A stretch of DNA of 64,000 nt from Omphiscola glabra (GCA_964017045.1 OZ024796.1:18561510-18625509), one strand, 5' to 3'; positions 49,301 through 60,362 are shown, numbered from the stretch's first letter. Translations and numbers: made by a program. The notes: a model not told the origin generated them from the sequence alone.

Positions 49301-49811
49301 GCTGGTGGTGGCGATCTCAGTGAGATTTCTCGGCGACTCGATCACTCAATCAAGTAGCGTTTCTTGAAGCAGACGCCCCACGTCCTCAACACGAGATTTG
49401 TGAAGTCCTGTTTTAGACGGACGGCGCCCAGTAGTAATGTGATAGCAACACTTACACCGAAGTCTTACCAGAACTGTTCATTAAAGTAACGCCACGCGCT
49501 GGCCACGTTCTTCAAATTTTCCATGGCAACTCCTCTTGAGCCTATTGACATCATAATTCCCCCCCCCCCTCAAACGCAACACACAAGCGAAAAAAAATTG
49601 AGTTGCCACATGCCACAAACTAGCCGAAACTCCCCTCACTTGACCAAACACGCCGGCGGATAGTGAGAGAATTTGATGTAGGGTAATAGCCCCCACACTC
49701 ACACCTTTTTTCTTGAATGACCCCAAAACACATTTTATTTTTGAATAGAGAATTAAACATATGTTTGAATATTTTATTTGAAAATAAACTTGTAGCAACT
49801 AGCAAGGAACC
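49301..49811. other. Unique DNA, nothing recognised
   Basis: A C run lies near 49560. Minus frames up to 105 codons lack motifs or splice structure. Confidence 0.45.
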
Positions 49812-50136
49812 CACTTATATCGGGGCCCCCACTTATATCGGGGCCCCCACTTATATAAAGGCACCCCCAATTATATTAAGGCACCCACATTTATACTAAG
49901 GCATCCCCTCCTATATCACGGCTCCCTTCCTATATCAAGCCCCCTACCTATATGGAAGCCCCCACTTATATCAAGGCACCCGAACTTATATCAAGGCCTC
50001 CCACTTATATAAAGGCCTCCCACTAATATCAAGGCCTCCCACTAATATCAAGGCCCCCACTTACATCGAGAACTCCTACTTATACCAAGGCATCCCAAAC
50101 TTATAGCTAGGCCTCCACTTACATCAAGGCCCCCGA
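49812..50136. repeat. Degenerate 17-18 bp minisatellite
   Basis: About 18 diverged units near 'cccacttatatcaaggc'. The first two, with 'ggggcc', are identical and the rest vary in sequence and length. Confidence 0.9.
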
Positions 50137-50432
50137 GACCCATATGATTTTACGTTCACTCCTCCCTAGCACGCACCCCCCCCCCCACACACACACTTAT
50201 TATTCTAGATCCGACTCTGGTCCGACATTCCAGAAGCAATCGACCGAAGGTTATTGAGATCAACGTAATGGGGGTCAGCTGTGGGTGGTCAAATGTTTCG
50301 CGTGCTGCTCACAGACTTCCTTAATGATTTAATTATGTCGTGACCTAAATAAACCTCGTGTCCTAGACAATTTCAATGAGGACCGAGGACGAAGAAAGGG
50401 GTGGGGTTTGAAGGAGGTCGGTCGGTAGTTGG

Positions 50433-50957
50433 CTCTCAGTACCTGCTTCGGTATGTTCCTTGACACTTATTCGCATGGTACTGACCTCTCAGTACCTGCT
50501 TCAGTATGTTCCTTGACACTTATTCGCATGGTACTGACCTCTCAGTACCTGCTTCAGTATGTTCCTTGACACTTATTCGCACGGTACTGACCTCTCAGTA
50601 CCTGCTTCAGTATGTTCCTTGACACTTATTCAGCTGGTACTGACCTTTCAGTACCTGCTTCGGTATGTTCCTTGACACTTATTCGCATGGTACTGACCTC
50701 TCAGTACCTGCTTCAGTATGTTCCTTGACACTTATTCAGCTGGTACTGACCTTTCAGTACCTGCTTCGGTATGTTCCTTGACACTTATTCGCATGGTACT
50801 GACCTCTCAGTACCTGCTTCAGTATGTTCCTTGACACTTATTCGCATGGTACTGACCTCTCAGTACCTGCTTCAGTATGTTCCTTGACACTTATTCAGCT
50901 GGTACTGACCTCTCAGTACCTGCTTCAGTATGTTCCTTGACACTTATTCGCATGGTA
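50433..50957. repeat. 53-bp minisatellite, about 10 units
   Basis: Units of 53 bp with 'tgttccttgacacttattc'. At each junction 'ggtactga' and 'tcagtacc' form an 8-bp inverted pair around a 4-base loop. Two unit types (tcgcatgg and tcagctgg) are interspersed. Confidence 0.95.
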
Positions 50958-51342
50958 GTGAAAAGAAAATAGAGAACAGTTGAAAATTATCGGACTACCT
51001 GTGGACTTTCTTTTTACATTTGTTTCCCTTATGAATTCGTAATTTATTTGTGTTAATTTTACGTTACAAAAACATAAGAAAAAACTCCAATAGTCTTAGA
51101 GAGTTTTATAGCCGAAATAGTTAATAGTCTTTTAATACTCTTGACTACTGATTACTTCAACAAGGAAAAAGTATTTACGTCATTATATATGTAGTAAACT
51201 AAGTTATGGTGTCCTCGGCTAACACCTTTAGACCCACTGAAGCAACCAATAGTCAATGACTAGGCCTATGTGAACAATCTTTCTTTTTTGTTGCATAATT
51301 TTTCCAGTCGCATTTCAGTTTTTCATTCAAATACGTACATCT
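50958..51342. other. AT-rich DNA, nothing recognised
   Basis: Short spacer between two arrays; no gene. Confidence 0.5.
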
Positions 51343-51778
51343 CATTTTGTACAACACAGCTGACATTTTGTACAACGCAGCTGACATTTTGTACAACGCA
51401 GCTGACATTTTGTACAACAGTTGACATTTTGTACAAAACAACTGACATGTTGTACACGGTTGACATTTTATGCACAGGTGACATTATGAACACTGTTGAC
51501 ATTATGTACACGGATGAAATTTTGTCCACAGCTGACATTTGTACACAGATGACATTTTGGACAACACAGCTGACATTTTGTACAACACAGCTGACATTTT
51601 GTACAACACAGCTGACATTTTGTACAACGCAGCTGACATTTTGTACAACAGCTGACATTTTGTACAAAACAGCTAACATGTTGTACACGGCTGACATTTT
51701 ATGCACAGGTGACATTTTGAACACTGTTGACATTATGTACACAGATGAAATTGTGTAAACAGATGACATTTGTACACA
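51343..51778. repeat. 21-bp minisatellite with duplicated block
   Basis: Units near 'gcagctgacattttgtacaac'. A block of about 220 bp (homogeneous units, then diverged ones with 'tatgcacaggtgacatt' and 'gaacactgttgacatta') occurs twice, so the array doubled as a block after its right part had diverged. Confidence 0.93.
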
Positions 51779-51892
51779 TCGTTGTCTAAACTTGTTCAAC
51801 TGTTAAATGTTCAGTGTTAAATGCCGCATAGTCATCTCAAAAATCGTTTCCTGTGCTGTTTGTCATGAGCCACATATTGTGAAATCACGATT

Positions 51893-52670
51893 TTGGTCTG
51901 AGCTCAGTGTCTTCATAAAGGCTTAAGCTCAGTATCCTCATTAATGGTCTGAGCTCAGTGTCTTCATAAAAACTTAAGCTCAGTATCCTGATTAATGGTT
52001 TGAGCTCAAAGTCTTCATAAAGGCTCAAGCTCAATATCCTGATTAATGGTCTGAGCTCAGAGTCTTCATAAAGGCTTAAGCTCAGTATCCTCATTAATGG
52101 TCTGAGCCCAGTGTCTTCATAAAGGCTTAAGCTCAGTATCGTCCTTAATGGTCTGAGCTCAGTGTCTTCATAAAGGCTTAAGCTCAGTATCCTCATTAAT
52201 GGTCTGAGCTCAGTGCCCTCATTAATGGTATTAGCTCAATGTTTTCATTAATGGTCCCATCTCAGTTTCCTCACTAATGGTCTGACCTTAGTGTTCTAGT
52301 TAATGTTTTGTGCTCATTGTCATTAATGGTCTGAGAACAGTATCATCCGTGATAGTCTGAGCTCATTGTCCTCATTAATGGTGTGAGCTTAGTATCCTCA
52401 TTAATGATGTAAATTTAGTATCCTCATTAATGATGTAAGCTTAGTATCCTCATTAATGATGTGAGCTTAGTATCCTCATTAATGATGTGAGTTTAGTATC
52501 CTCATTAATGATGTGAGTTTAATATCCTCATTAATGATGTGAGCTTAGTATCCTCATTAAAGGTGTGAGCTTAGTATCCTCATTAATGATGTGAGCTTAG
52601 TATCCTCATTAAAGGTGTGAGTTTAGTATCCTTATTAAAGGCGTGAGCTGTCCCCAGTACTAGTCTTAGC
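51893..52670. repeat. 51-bp dimer array passing into 26-bp units
   Basis: The left part (to about 52200) has 51-bp units made of two related halves, 'ggtctgagctcagtgtcttc' and 'ggcttaagctcagtatcctc'. The right part uses single halves of about 26 bp, 'gatgtgagcttagtatcctc' plus 'attaat'. The dimer is therefore a higher-order unit derived from the monomer. Confidence 0.93.
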
Positions 52671-54146
52671 TCAGCGTCCTTATTTACTTTGAGTTTCAAA
52701 ACTGTCCTCAATATTTCCGTTCCCTTAGGTTCAATTTAAAAAAGCAATAGGAATATGTTGTTGTTGTCCACTCTTCGCATGCGTAGATGATCAAGGCAGT
52801 TTTCGACTTGAGCAGCAGCCTTGGCTCGACCTGTATTTTGTTAAAGTTAGGGAGCATTGCTCAATTCGCCAGCCTCACTCTCTCGTCCTTGCCTATTTGA
52901 TCCAACGGCAAGACTTAATCAAGACGACTGGAAATAGACCAGGATGCAGTAGATGACCAGCAGTAGATGACCAGTAGTGTGTGTGTGACTTTCACTGAGC
53001 TCTTTAAGCATTTTACGTTCTAGGAATATAGCCTAAATAGATTCATAATTATATATCCTGGATTTTGCATCAAAAATATTTCTTGTGTCAATTTAAATGT
53101 GTTTTTAAAATTAAAAAATTCTGAATAGTTTTAGTTGTATGTTTCCGTGTTTATTTTTGTCAGATATTTTGGAACTAAAATTATTATTTTTTTAAATTGT
53201 GCTTTATTATTTCCATAATAATTGTATTATTCCGGATTTTTCTACTAAATACCAAAAAGACACATTTAGGCAAATTATGACAAATCTGGTTATTTTAAAA
53301 TCAGGTAAACTCACGGCACTTTGTTATTCCCCCTTGGACTATGATGAATTCCATCCCCTGCACGCACTACACAAGATCGTTTCATTACAGAATCGGTCTC
53401 ATCAGCCATCTGCGCTCCAACAGCCATGTTCAGAAATTAGCTTATACGATGATTAAGGTGGTCATTGTCGATTTCTAATGACGAACTGTATACACACAAA
53501 CATCGTGGAGTTCCTACGCGTGCAGTCAAATTATGAAATGTTTATTTTTAGATTGCTTAAAAAAATATTTTAAAAATTGCAACATGCGTGGCAGGATAAT
53601 TTAGGTTGTTGGTTTTTTTTGGGGGGGTTTTTTAGAAAAAAAAAATAAAGAAAATAAAATTTGGGGGCATGAATATGCAATTTTTTTTCTTCAAATTTTG
53701 GAGTTTTTAAAAACTGTTCAATGATTCGACTAGAAGATTTGAACACACTTTTGAATTTAACTAATCTATAGTATACACTTTAATAGGCTGTCTATTCTGT
53801 GGAAAAATAAACTGCACTTTCGACATTTTTCCTAGACTATTTGATTTTTTTTGTCAATTGTTTGATAAACCTTGGCGACTCCGACTCAGTATATTTCTTT
53901 TTAAATTAACGAATACGATTCCGTGGCTTGGTTTGCATCCTGCAATTACATGCACTCTGAAAGATTAGGCCTCAGAAGAGAAGGTGGTACCCCACACAGA
54001 CGTTAGTGGGGGGATGGGGGGCGAGCAGGGGCAATTACTCACAGCCGTGTCACGAGAGTCGGCACTGATTGCTCTAGAGCAGCAGAGATGCAATCAAGCA
54101 TGAAATGCTCCTCATGCCTGGGGCGGCATCACCATGTGCTGCTAGG
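52671..54146. other. AT-rich DNA, one weak frame
   Basis: A plus frame at 53199-53456 (about 85 codons, GTG-led) has natural composition and possible splice-like sites, 'aaatcag|gtaaac' and 'tttcattacag'. These conflict with a single open frame. No gene is called. Confidence 0.45.
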
Positions 54147-54342
54147 TTCTAGCAGGTATCTCTCTAGCATGGCACTAGCGGGCATCTCTCTAACATGGCC
54201 CTAGCGGGCATCTATCTAATATGGCTCTAGCAATTATCTTTGTGACATGGCACTGGCGGGCATCTCTCTAACATGGCACTGGCGGGAATCTCTCTAACAT
54301 GGCACTGACGGGCATCTCTCTAATATGCCACTGGCGAGTACA
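54147..54342. repeat. 26-bp 'atggcactagc' array, phase 1
   Basis: About seven diverged units, 'atggcactagcgggcatctc' plus 'tctaac', forming the older left flank of a 1.7-kb array. Confidence 0.93.
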
Positions 54343-54653
54343 CGGCACTAGCATGTATCTTTCAGACATGGCAAAAAGAAGTAACTTGTTCACATGGCAC
54401 TAGCATGTATCTTTCTGACATGGCAAAAAGAAGTAACTTGTTCACATGGCACTAGCATGTATCTTTCTGACATGGCAAAAAGAAGTAACTTGTTCACATG
54501 GCACTAGCATGTATCTTTCTGACATGGCAAAATGAAGTAACTTGTTCACATGGCACTAGCATGTATCTCTCTGACATGGCAAAAAGAAGTAACTTGTTCA
54601 CATGGCACTAGCATGTATCTCTCTGACATGGCAAAAAGAAGTAACTTGTTCAC
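54343..54653. repeat. 52-bp higher-order array, phase 2
   Basis: Six units of 52 bp, each a standard 26-mer 'atggcactagcatgtatctt' joined to a diverged 26-mer 'atggcaaaaagaagtaactt'. Six tandem copies show that the pair amplified as one unit. Confidence 0.95.
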
Positions 54654-55440
54654 ATGGCACTAGCATGTATCTTTCTGACATGGCACTAGCATGTATCTTT
54701 CTGACATGGCACTAGCATGTATCTCTCTGACATGGCACTAGCATGTATCTCTCTGACATGGCACTAGCATGTATCTCCCTGATATGGCACTATCATGTAT
54801 CTCTCTGACATGGCACTAGCATGTATCTCTCTGACATGGCACTAGCATGTATCTCTCTGACATGGCACTAGCATGTATCTCTCTGACATGGCACTAGCAT
54901 GTATCTCTCTGACATGGCACTAGCATGTATCTCTCTGACATGGCACTAGCATGTATCTCTCTGACATGGCACTAGCATGTATCTCTCTGACATGGCACTA
55001 GCATGTATCTCTCTGACATGGCACTAGCATGTATCTCTCTGACATGGCACTAGCATGTATCTCTCTGACATGGCACTAGCATGTATCTCTCTGACATGGC
55101 ACTAGCATGTATCTCTCTGACATGGCACTAGCATGTATCTCTCTGACATGGCACTAGCATTATCTCTCTGACATGGCACTAGCATGTATCTCTCTGACAT
55201 GGCACTAGCATGTATCTCTCTGACATGGCACTAGCATGTATCTCTCTGACATGGCACTAGCATGTATCTCTCTGACATGGCACTAGCATGTATCTCTCTG
55301 ACATGGCACTAGCATGTATCTCTCTGACATGGCACTAGCATGTATCTCTCTGACATGGCACTAGCATGTATCTCTCTGACATGGCACTAGCATGTATCTC
55401 TCTGAAATGGCACTAGCATGTATCTCTCTGACATGGCACT
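54654..55440. repeat. 26-bp array, phase 3, about 30 units
   Basis: About 30 nearly perfect units of 'atggcactagcatgtatctc' plus 'tctgac'. Rare changes include a two-base deletion near 55160. This is the most homogeneous block in the window, so probably the most recently expanded. Confidence 0.95.
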
Positions 55441-55836
55441 AGCCAGTACATTCTGACATGGCACTAGCCAGTACATTCTGACATGGCACTAGCCAGTACA
55501 TTCTGACATGGCACTAGCCAGTACATTCTGACATGGCACTAGCCAGTACATTCTGACATGGCACTAGCCAGTACATTCTGACATGGCACTAGCCAGTACA
55601 TTCTGACATGGCACTAGCCAGTACATTCTGACATGGCACTAGCCAGTACATTCTGACATGGCACTAGCCAGTACATTCTGACATGGCACTAGCCAGTACA
55701 TTCTGACATGGCACTAGCCAGTACATTCTGACATGGCACTAGCCAGTACATTCTGACATGGCACTAGCCAGTACATTCTGACATGGCACTAGCCAGTACA
55801 TTCTGACATGGCACTAGCCAGTACATTTTGACATGG
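55441..55836. repeat. 25-bp array, phase 4, 16 units
   Basis: Sixteen almost identical units of 'atggcactagccagtacatt' plus 'ctgac', one base shorter than phase 3 and differing in the second half. The switch from phase 3 to phase 4 is abrupt. Confidence 0.95.
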
Positions 55837-55946
55837 GATAAGAAATCGAATAAGAAATTATCTTTGTAATAATGTGACACAGGCAAACATTTTTTTCTTA
55901 CATGGTCTTAGCAAGTGCACTAGCCTGGATAGATATGACACTATAG

Positions 55947-56133
55947 CAGTGGTTCTCAACGTTCCTAATGCCGCGATCCTTTAACACAGCTCTTCATGTT
56001 GTGGTGACCCCCAACCATACATTATTTTCGTTGCTACTTCATGAATATGTATTCTCCGATGTTCTTAGGCGACCCCCGTGTAAGGGTCGTTCGAAACCAA
56101 TTGGGGTCGCGACCCACAAGATGAGAACTGCTG
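55947..56133 (-). mobile_element. SPIN-like hAT MITE, full copy
   Basis: 187 bp from 'cagtggttctcaacg' to 'gatgagaactgctg', with 8-bp flanks 'cactatag' and 'aactatag' matching at 7 of 8. Internal order 'atgttgtggtgaccccc', 'ttcgttgctacttcatgaat', 'gttcttaggcgaccccc', 'gtcgcgacccacaag' is the SPIN consensus layout in reverse. It is the most complete short copy here and non-coding. Confidence 0.88.
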
Positions 56134-56893
56134 AACTATAGCAATAAAATCTACTTATGATGCCATTACCTGGCAGCACTATTCTCTTAAAACATCTAGA
56201 TTTAAGACAACTCTTTAATATGGCCATGATAGAATATTCTCTGAAGTGACACTAACAAGGAATCTCTTAGTGTTTGTGGCAATAAAGTTTCGGGTTGTTG
56301 TCTCGGGAGCCGGAGTCGAAATCCAGTTCATAAACTATGACGTCCGATAAATGAACTCATTTTCAACTCTCCGTCTTTGAAGAAACACATTTTAAAAAAA
56401 AATTCATGTTGTAACGTTATTACATTTCTTTTCTTGTCACACTGTTTGGTCTAGCAAGGCCGATCTTTCATAACACTTCATGATATCCACGTGTTCATAC
56501 AGCCAAACGATTTACTTGAGAAGTCATTATATTTGCATCACGGCATTTATTTGAATGGTAACGAGCACATAGTAAGATATCACCTCTGACAACCAGAGCA
56601 AAAAGATGTGATTCTTCGTCTACTTTCTCTAATCTGTACATAGCATTAAGATGCTGTAAAATACTTAGATTCAATGGATTGACTTAGCGAGAGCTGAGAT
56701 CCAAAATATCCAACCATCTTGTTGACTGTATAATTCTCTACCTCCCCCATAATTCACTCTGCTTCCTGTTTTTATTACTTTACAAAGCAAAAAATATAAT
56801 TTTCCGAAACAAAGTTAGTATTAAAATATATGATCTGTTACACATGTCATAATTGTTAATATTCTGCCAGTTTGATATGTTACTGCTAGCTTT
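56134..56893. other. AT-rich DNA, nothing recognised
   Basis: Unique sequence without arrays or supported genes. Confidence 0.5.
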
Positions 56894-57257
56894 TTATTTC
56901 ACGCCCATGAACTATATTAAATATTCTGAAGTCCCAACCACCATTAAACCAATTTTTTTTTTATTTAATACTTAAATTGAGACGATTTCATTTTACGAAA
57001 AGAAAATATTACGCTTCAAACGCAGTTGCGTTATATAAAAAAAAAATCATTTAGCGTATTTATCGGAAATTACATTTTGCGCGCTATTGAACTCATTATT
57101 GAACTATACTTTCTTTCAAACAAATAGAATTTTTTGTAACATACTCTCAATACCAAATTTGGTTATTAGGAAGCAGACATGATTTTTAGGAAGCAGCCGC
57201 TGGAAATGGAAGCAGTCCACAAGTCACACCAGCAGCGTAATATTTATAAGAGATAGA
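56894..57257 (+). mobile_element. Mosaic dispersed repeat, 3a copy, 5' truncated
   Basis: Starts at 'tttcacgcccatgaactata' and continues in register with 20710-21198 to 'gcgtaatatttataagagat'. The left third is missing. An extra 'gattattaggaagcagacat'-type duplication sits near 57165. Confidence 0.68.
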
Positions 57258-57587
57258 AACATGTACACGCGTGTTATAAGAGTCGTAAGAAACTGTTTCA
57301 CGTATATTCTCAGTTATTTACGCATGTTTTACAAATAGTGATACATTAAACAGTATATTGTTACGCAGAAAGTTTTTTTGGTGAAAATTTTAGCATTACG
57401 TTCAGTTCGATTGCAGCGCAACCACATGACATACACCGATTAGACATATACCCGCATCACAATCAACCCCACAACATACAACCACATCTCATTCACCCAT
57501 ATCACACCCACCCACATCACTTACACTCCATCACAAGATCCTGCATTACATACAACACATTACTCACACCCCCAAGTCCCCTACAAC

Positions 57588-57654
57588 CCAAATCACATAC
57601 ACCAGGATCACATACACCGGGATCACATACACCAGGATCACATATACCCGCATA
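57588..57654. repeat. 16-bp repeat, 4 units
   Basis: Four copies of 'ggatcacatacacc' plus two variable bases, inside a longer A/C-rich stretch (57420-57700). Confidence 0.8.
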
Positions 57655-57742
57655 TCCCCCGCCCCCTGATTCCAAAACAACCACATCTGGGCGTTACACT
57701 ATTCATGATGCGCCCCACATACCCCAATTCATCCCACTCCAG

Positions 57743-57787
57743 CCCAAATATCAGATAACGCCAGTTTTTGCCCCTGTCCCGGGACGG
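57743..57787 (+). CDS. Weak micro-exon candidate
   Basis: 45 bp between an acceptor 'caattcatcccactccag' and a donor 'gggacgg|gtgagt', open in phase 0 (residues PKYQITPVFAPVPGR). It is in phase with the 58926-59114 candidate 1.1 kb downstream. It is very short and a second frame is also open, so it may be chance. Confidence 0.15.
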
Positions 57788-58361
57788 GTGAGTAATTTTG
57801 AAGATCAGCCCTAATTCCCCGGGCCCCCCTTGGGGAGCGCGAGACGAAGAGCGGCTCCACTCTGAGGCGCAACCCGGCTGAAATGGGAGAATGAGCGAGT
57901 CTGGCTCTGTTTTTAAAAGGCTTTAATTATTAGCATTATCGTCGTTAGTCATGGGGCACAGGCAGACGTCTTAAATCCTTCCCCCCAAAAGCCAGGCCCG
58001 TCTTATTCAATAGCGCATTGGGTATTACCATTATAAAAGCAAACGGTGGTACATCTGTCGTTATGTTAATGCAAGGGGCATGGTCCTCCATAGGGGGGGG
58101 GGGGGGGGGTCCTTGAATTTTTTTTTGTGATAATTGCTCTTTTATTACGTTTTGTTGTTAACGTTGATTTTCACAAATTTGCGTTTAACTTTTTTCCAAA
58201 TAATTGTATTATTATATTGTAATATTTTTACTGTAATTTTTTTTAATTGATACATATTTAGGAGATTATTTTAAAATGTATTTTCAACCCCGATTGTACA
58301 AGTTTGAGAGGCTACTCTGCAAAGCACGGTACAACTATTTTTTTTAATACTATAAGCAACG

Positions 58362-58708
58362 CACAGCTGGTATTAGTTTCAATTGAACTTCACATAAGCA
58401 GAAACACAGCTGGTATAAGTTTCAATTGACCTTCACATAAGCAGAAACACAGCTGGTATAAGTTTCAATTGAACTTCACATAAGCAGAAACACAGCTGGT
58501 ATAAGTTTCAATTGACCTTCACATAAGCAGAAACACAGCTGGTATAAGTTTCAATTGAACTTCCCATAAGCAGAAACACAGCTGGTATAAGTTTCAATTG
58601 ACCTTCCCATAAGCAGAAACACAGCTGGTATAAGTTTCAATTGAACTTCCCATAAGCAGAAACACAGCTGGTATAAGTTTCAATTGACCTTCACATAAGC
58701 AGAAACTT
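58362..58708. repeat. 43-bp minisatellite with 86-bp dimer
   Basis: Eight units of 43 bp, 'acacagctggtataagtttc' plus 'aattga'. The next base alternates strictly between A ('gaacttc') and C ('gaccttc') through all eight, so the true repeat is an 86-bp dimer present four times. Confidence 0.95.
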
Positions 58709-58925
58709 AACAATGTAAATATTTAAGAGATGCTGACGCTTGGTTCTAGCGGAATAGACAAGGGGGAGGGGGGGGGGTTGTGGTGAACTCTTTTTTTTAT
58801 TTGGTGGGGGGGGGTTGTGTCAAAACTACTGTTACATTTATTTGTAAATAATAATATAATTTGTATATCAAACCATCAATTCCTATTTTCTTGATATTTT
58901 CTTGATTGTCTTATCTTCTTAAAAG

Positions 58926-59114
58926 ACAACTCATTGGAGTGGGAGCAAGCTCAACGTGGCCCGGATCAAATTATCCCATGGCGCAGAGCATGAGATGGCG
59001 GCCAAACTTTGAGACGCCAAGGTCTGCGACTTCAATGGCCAGGCGCTAATTATTACGCAACTGCTCAAAGCCTTCATAAGAACCACTTGTCTAGACGCCG
59101 GCAGAAATCTGCAG
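58926..59114 (+). pseudogene. Best exon candidate, one in-frame TGA
   Basis: A pyrimidine-rich 'gtcttatcttcttaaaag' acceptor ends at 58925 and a consensus 'ctgcag|gtgagt' donor starts at 59115. The 189 bp between are exactly 63 codons in phase 0, GC-richer than the flanks and with G/C-biased third positions. Residues include 'WSGSKLNVARIKLSHG', 'AEHEMAAKL', stop, then 'DAKVCDFNGQALIITQLLK' and 'RTTCLDAGRNLQ'. The TGA at 59010-59012 could be CpG decay of CGA in a pseudogene, a recoded codon, or an assembly error. The minus strand is also open, but its peptide is less natural. I do not recognise the family. Confidence 0.4.
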
Positions 59115-59450
59115 GTGAGTTGTACACAGCTCGCGGATTGTAGCCATATGCTCATTAAATTTTAAAAGGCATGTGCGGGGGTTTTTTGGTAGTGAGGTGG
59201 TGGTTTAAAAGGTGGGGTGGTGTGGAAGGGGGTAGGAAGGGGGTTTTGAAGGAGGGCAATGAAAATAAGCTTTCGTAGCTGATTCTTTTTTTTTAATCTA
59301 ATAACTTCGTCCGACCTTAAGACTTTAGGAAAATAATTTCTGTCTTGTTGTTCCTTTATTTGTCCTGTCTGTAGATGAAAGTTCTTCTGTTCATCGTACT
59401 GTCTTTATAATTATTTAAAACTTCAGCAAAACGTGTTCATATCGTATGTC

Positions 59451-59638
59451 CAGTGGCGTAGCGAGCTTAACTCGCGCCCGGGGCACAATACCTCTTTAGA
59501 GCTCCCCAATACCTTTTTAGCGCCCCCCCCCCTATTCGAAAACCATACAATATAATAGTAAAATATACCATTTGGCGCCCCTTTGTGAGTAGCGCCCGGG
59601 GCATGATGCCCCCCTTGCCCCCCCTCACTACGCCACTG
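59451..59638 (-). mobile_element. hAT-type MITE, CAGTGGCG family copy 4
   Basis: 188 bp, ends 'cagtggcgtagcgag' and 'ctcactacgccactg', with a perfect 8-bp duplication 'cgtatgtc' at 59443-59450 and 59639-59646. Like copy 2 it carries the extra 'caatacctttttagcgcc' segment, so copies 2 and 4 form one subfamily and 1 and 3 another. Confidence 0.92.
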
Positions 59639-59880
59639 CGTATGTCCATTGATTCCCTGAGACTTCAGTCATTTTATTTCTCTGGCTGTTTCAATATTTT
59701 GTTTTTCCTTCAAACGCGATCATTTGATCGTCTTACCGAATTACAGGTTGTGTATTTATGGATTGCAATTCTTGATTTTGATTTCAACTTTCTGAGTTTT
59801 CACGAGGCTCATTAGATAGGTTCGTAAGATCGCTCATTTTTGAAGCTAAAGAATATGTTTTCCTTTAATATAAATATATT

Positions 59881-60362
59881 AGATTTACCCCGACCAAACA
59901 TTGGCGACAGCAATGCGTGAAATTCTCATCTACTAAAGTTACATGACAAAACATGAACTCAAGTAACGCACATTTAAGAATCCCTATTTTTGCTACAGCC
60001 CTTTCCCCCATGATACGTCACTACACACTTTTTATTTCACGACCATTAACTATATTAATATATTCTAATTTCTCAACCACTTTTAAATCGAATATTTTTA
60101 TCTCCATACTTAAATTGAGACGATTTCATTGTCCAAAAAGAAAATATTACGCACCGAAGGCAATTGCGTTTCTTTTTAAATATCGTAGTATCGTGAATTA
60201 TATTTTGCGCGCTATTGAACTCATTATTGAACCATAATTTCTTTCAAACATTTAGAATTATTTGTAATTAACTCTCAAAACAAAATTAGTTTATTAGGAA
60301 TCAATCACGATTTTTAGGAAGCAGTCCACGAGTCACACCAGAAGCGTTATATATATAAGAGC
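59881..60362 (+). mobile_element. Mosaic dispersed repeat, 3a copy
   Basis: About 480 bp matching 20710-21198 from 'aaacattggcgacagcaatg' through 'gttacatgacaaaacatgaa' and 'tttcacgaccattaactata' to 'gcgttatatatataagag'. Divergence is by scattered substitutions and short indels. A second 'aactatatataagagac' tail lies at about 60465. Confidence 0.7.

Noticed and set aside
51270..51799. Cys- and Thr-rich frames of about 160 codons on both strands
   Set aside because: Explained by the 21-bp array, whose period is divisible by three.
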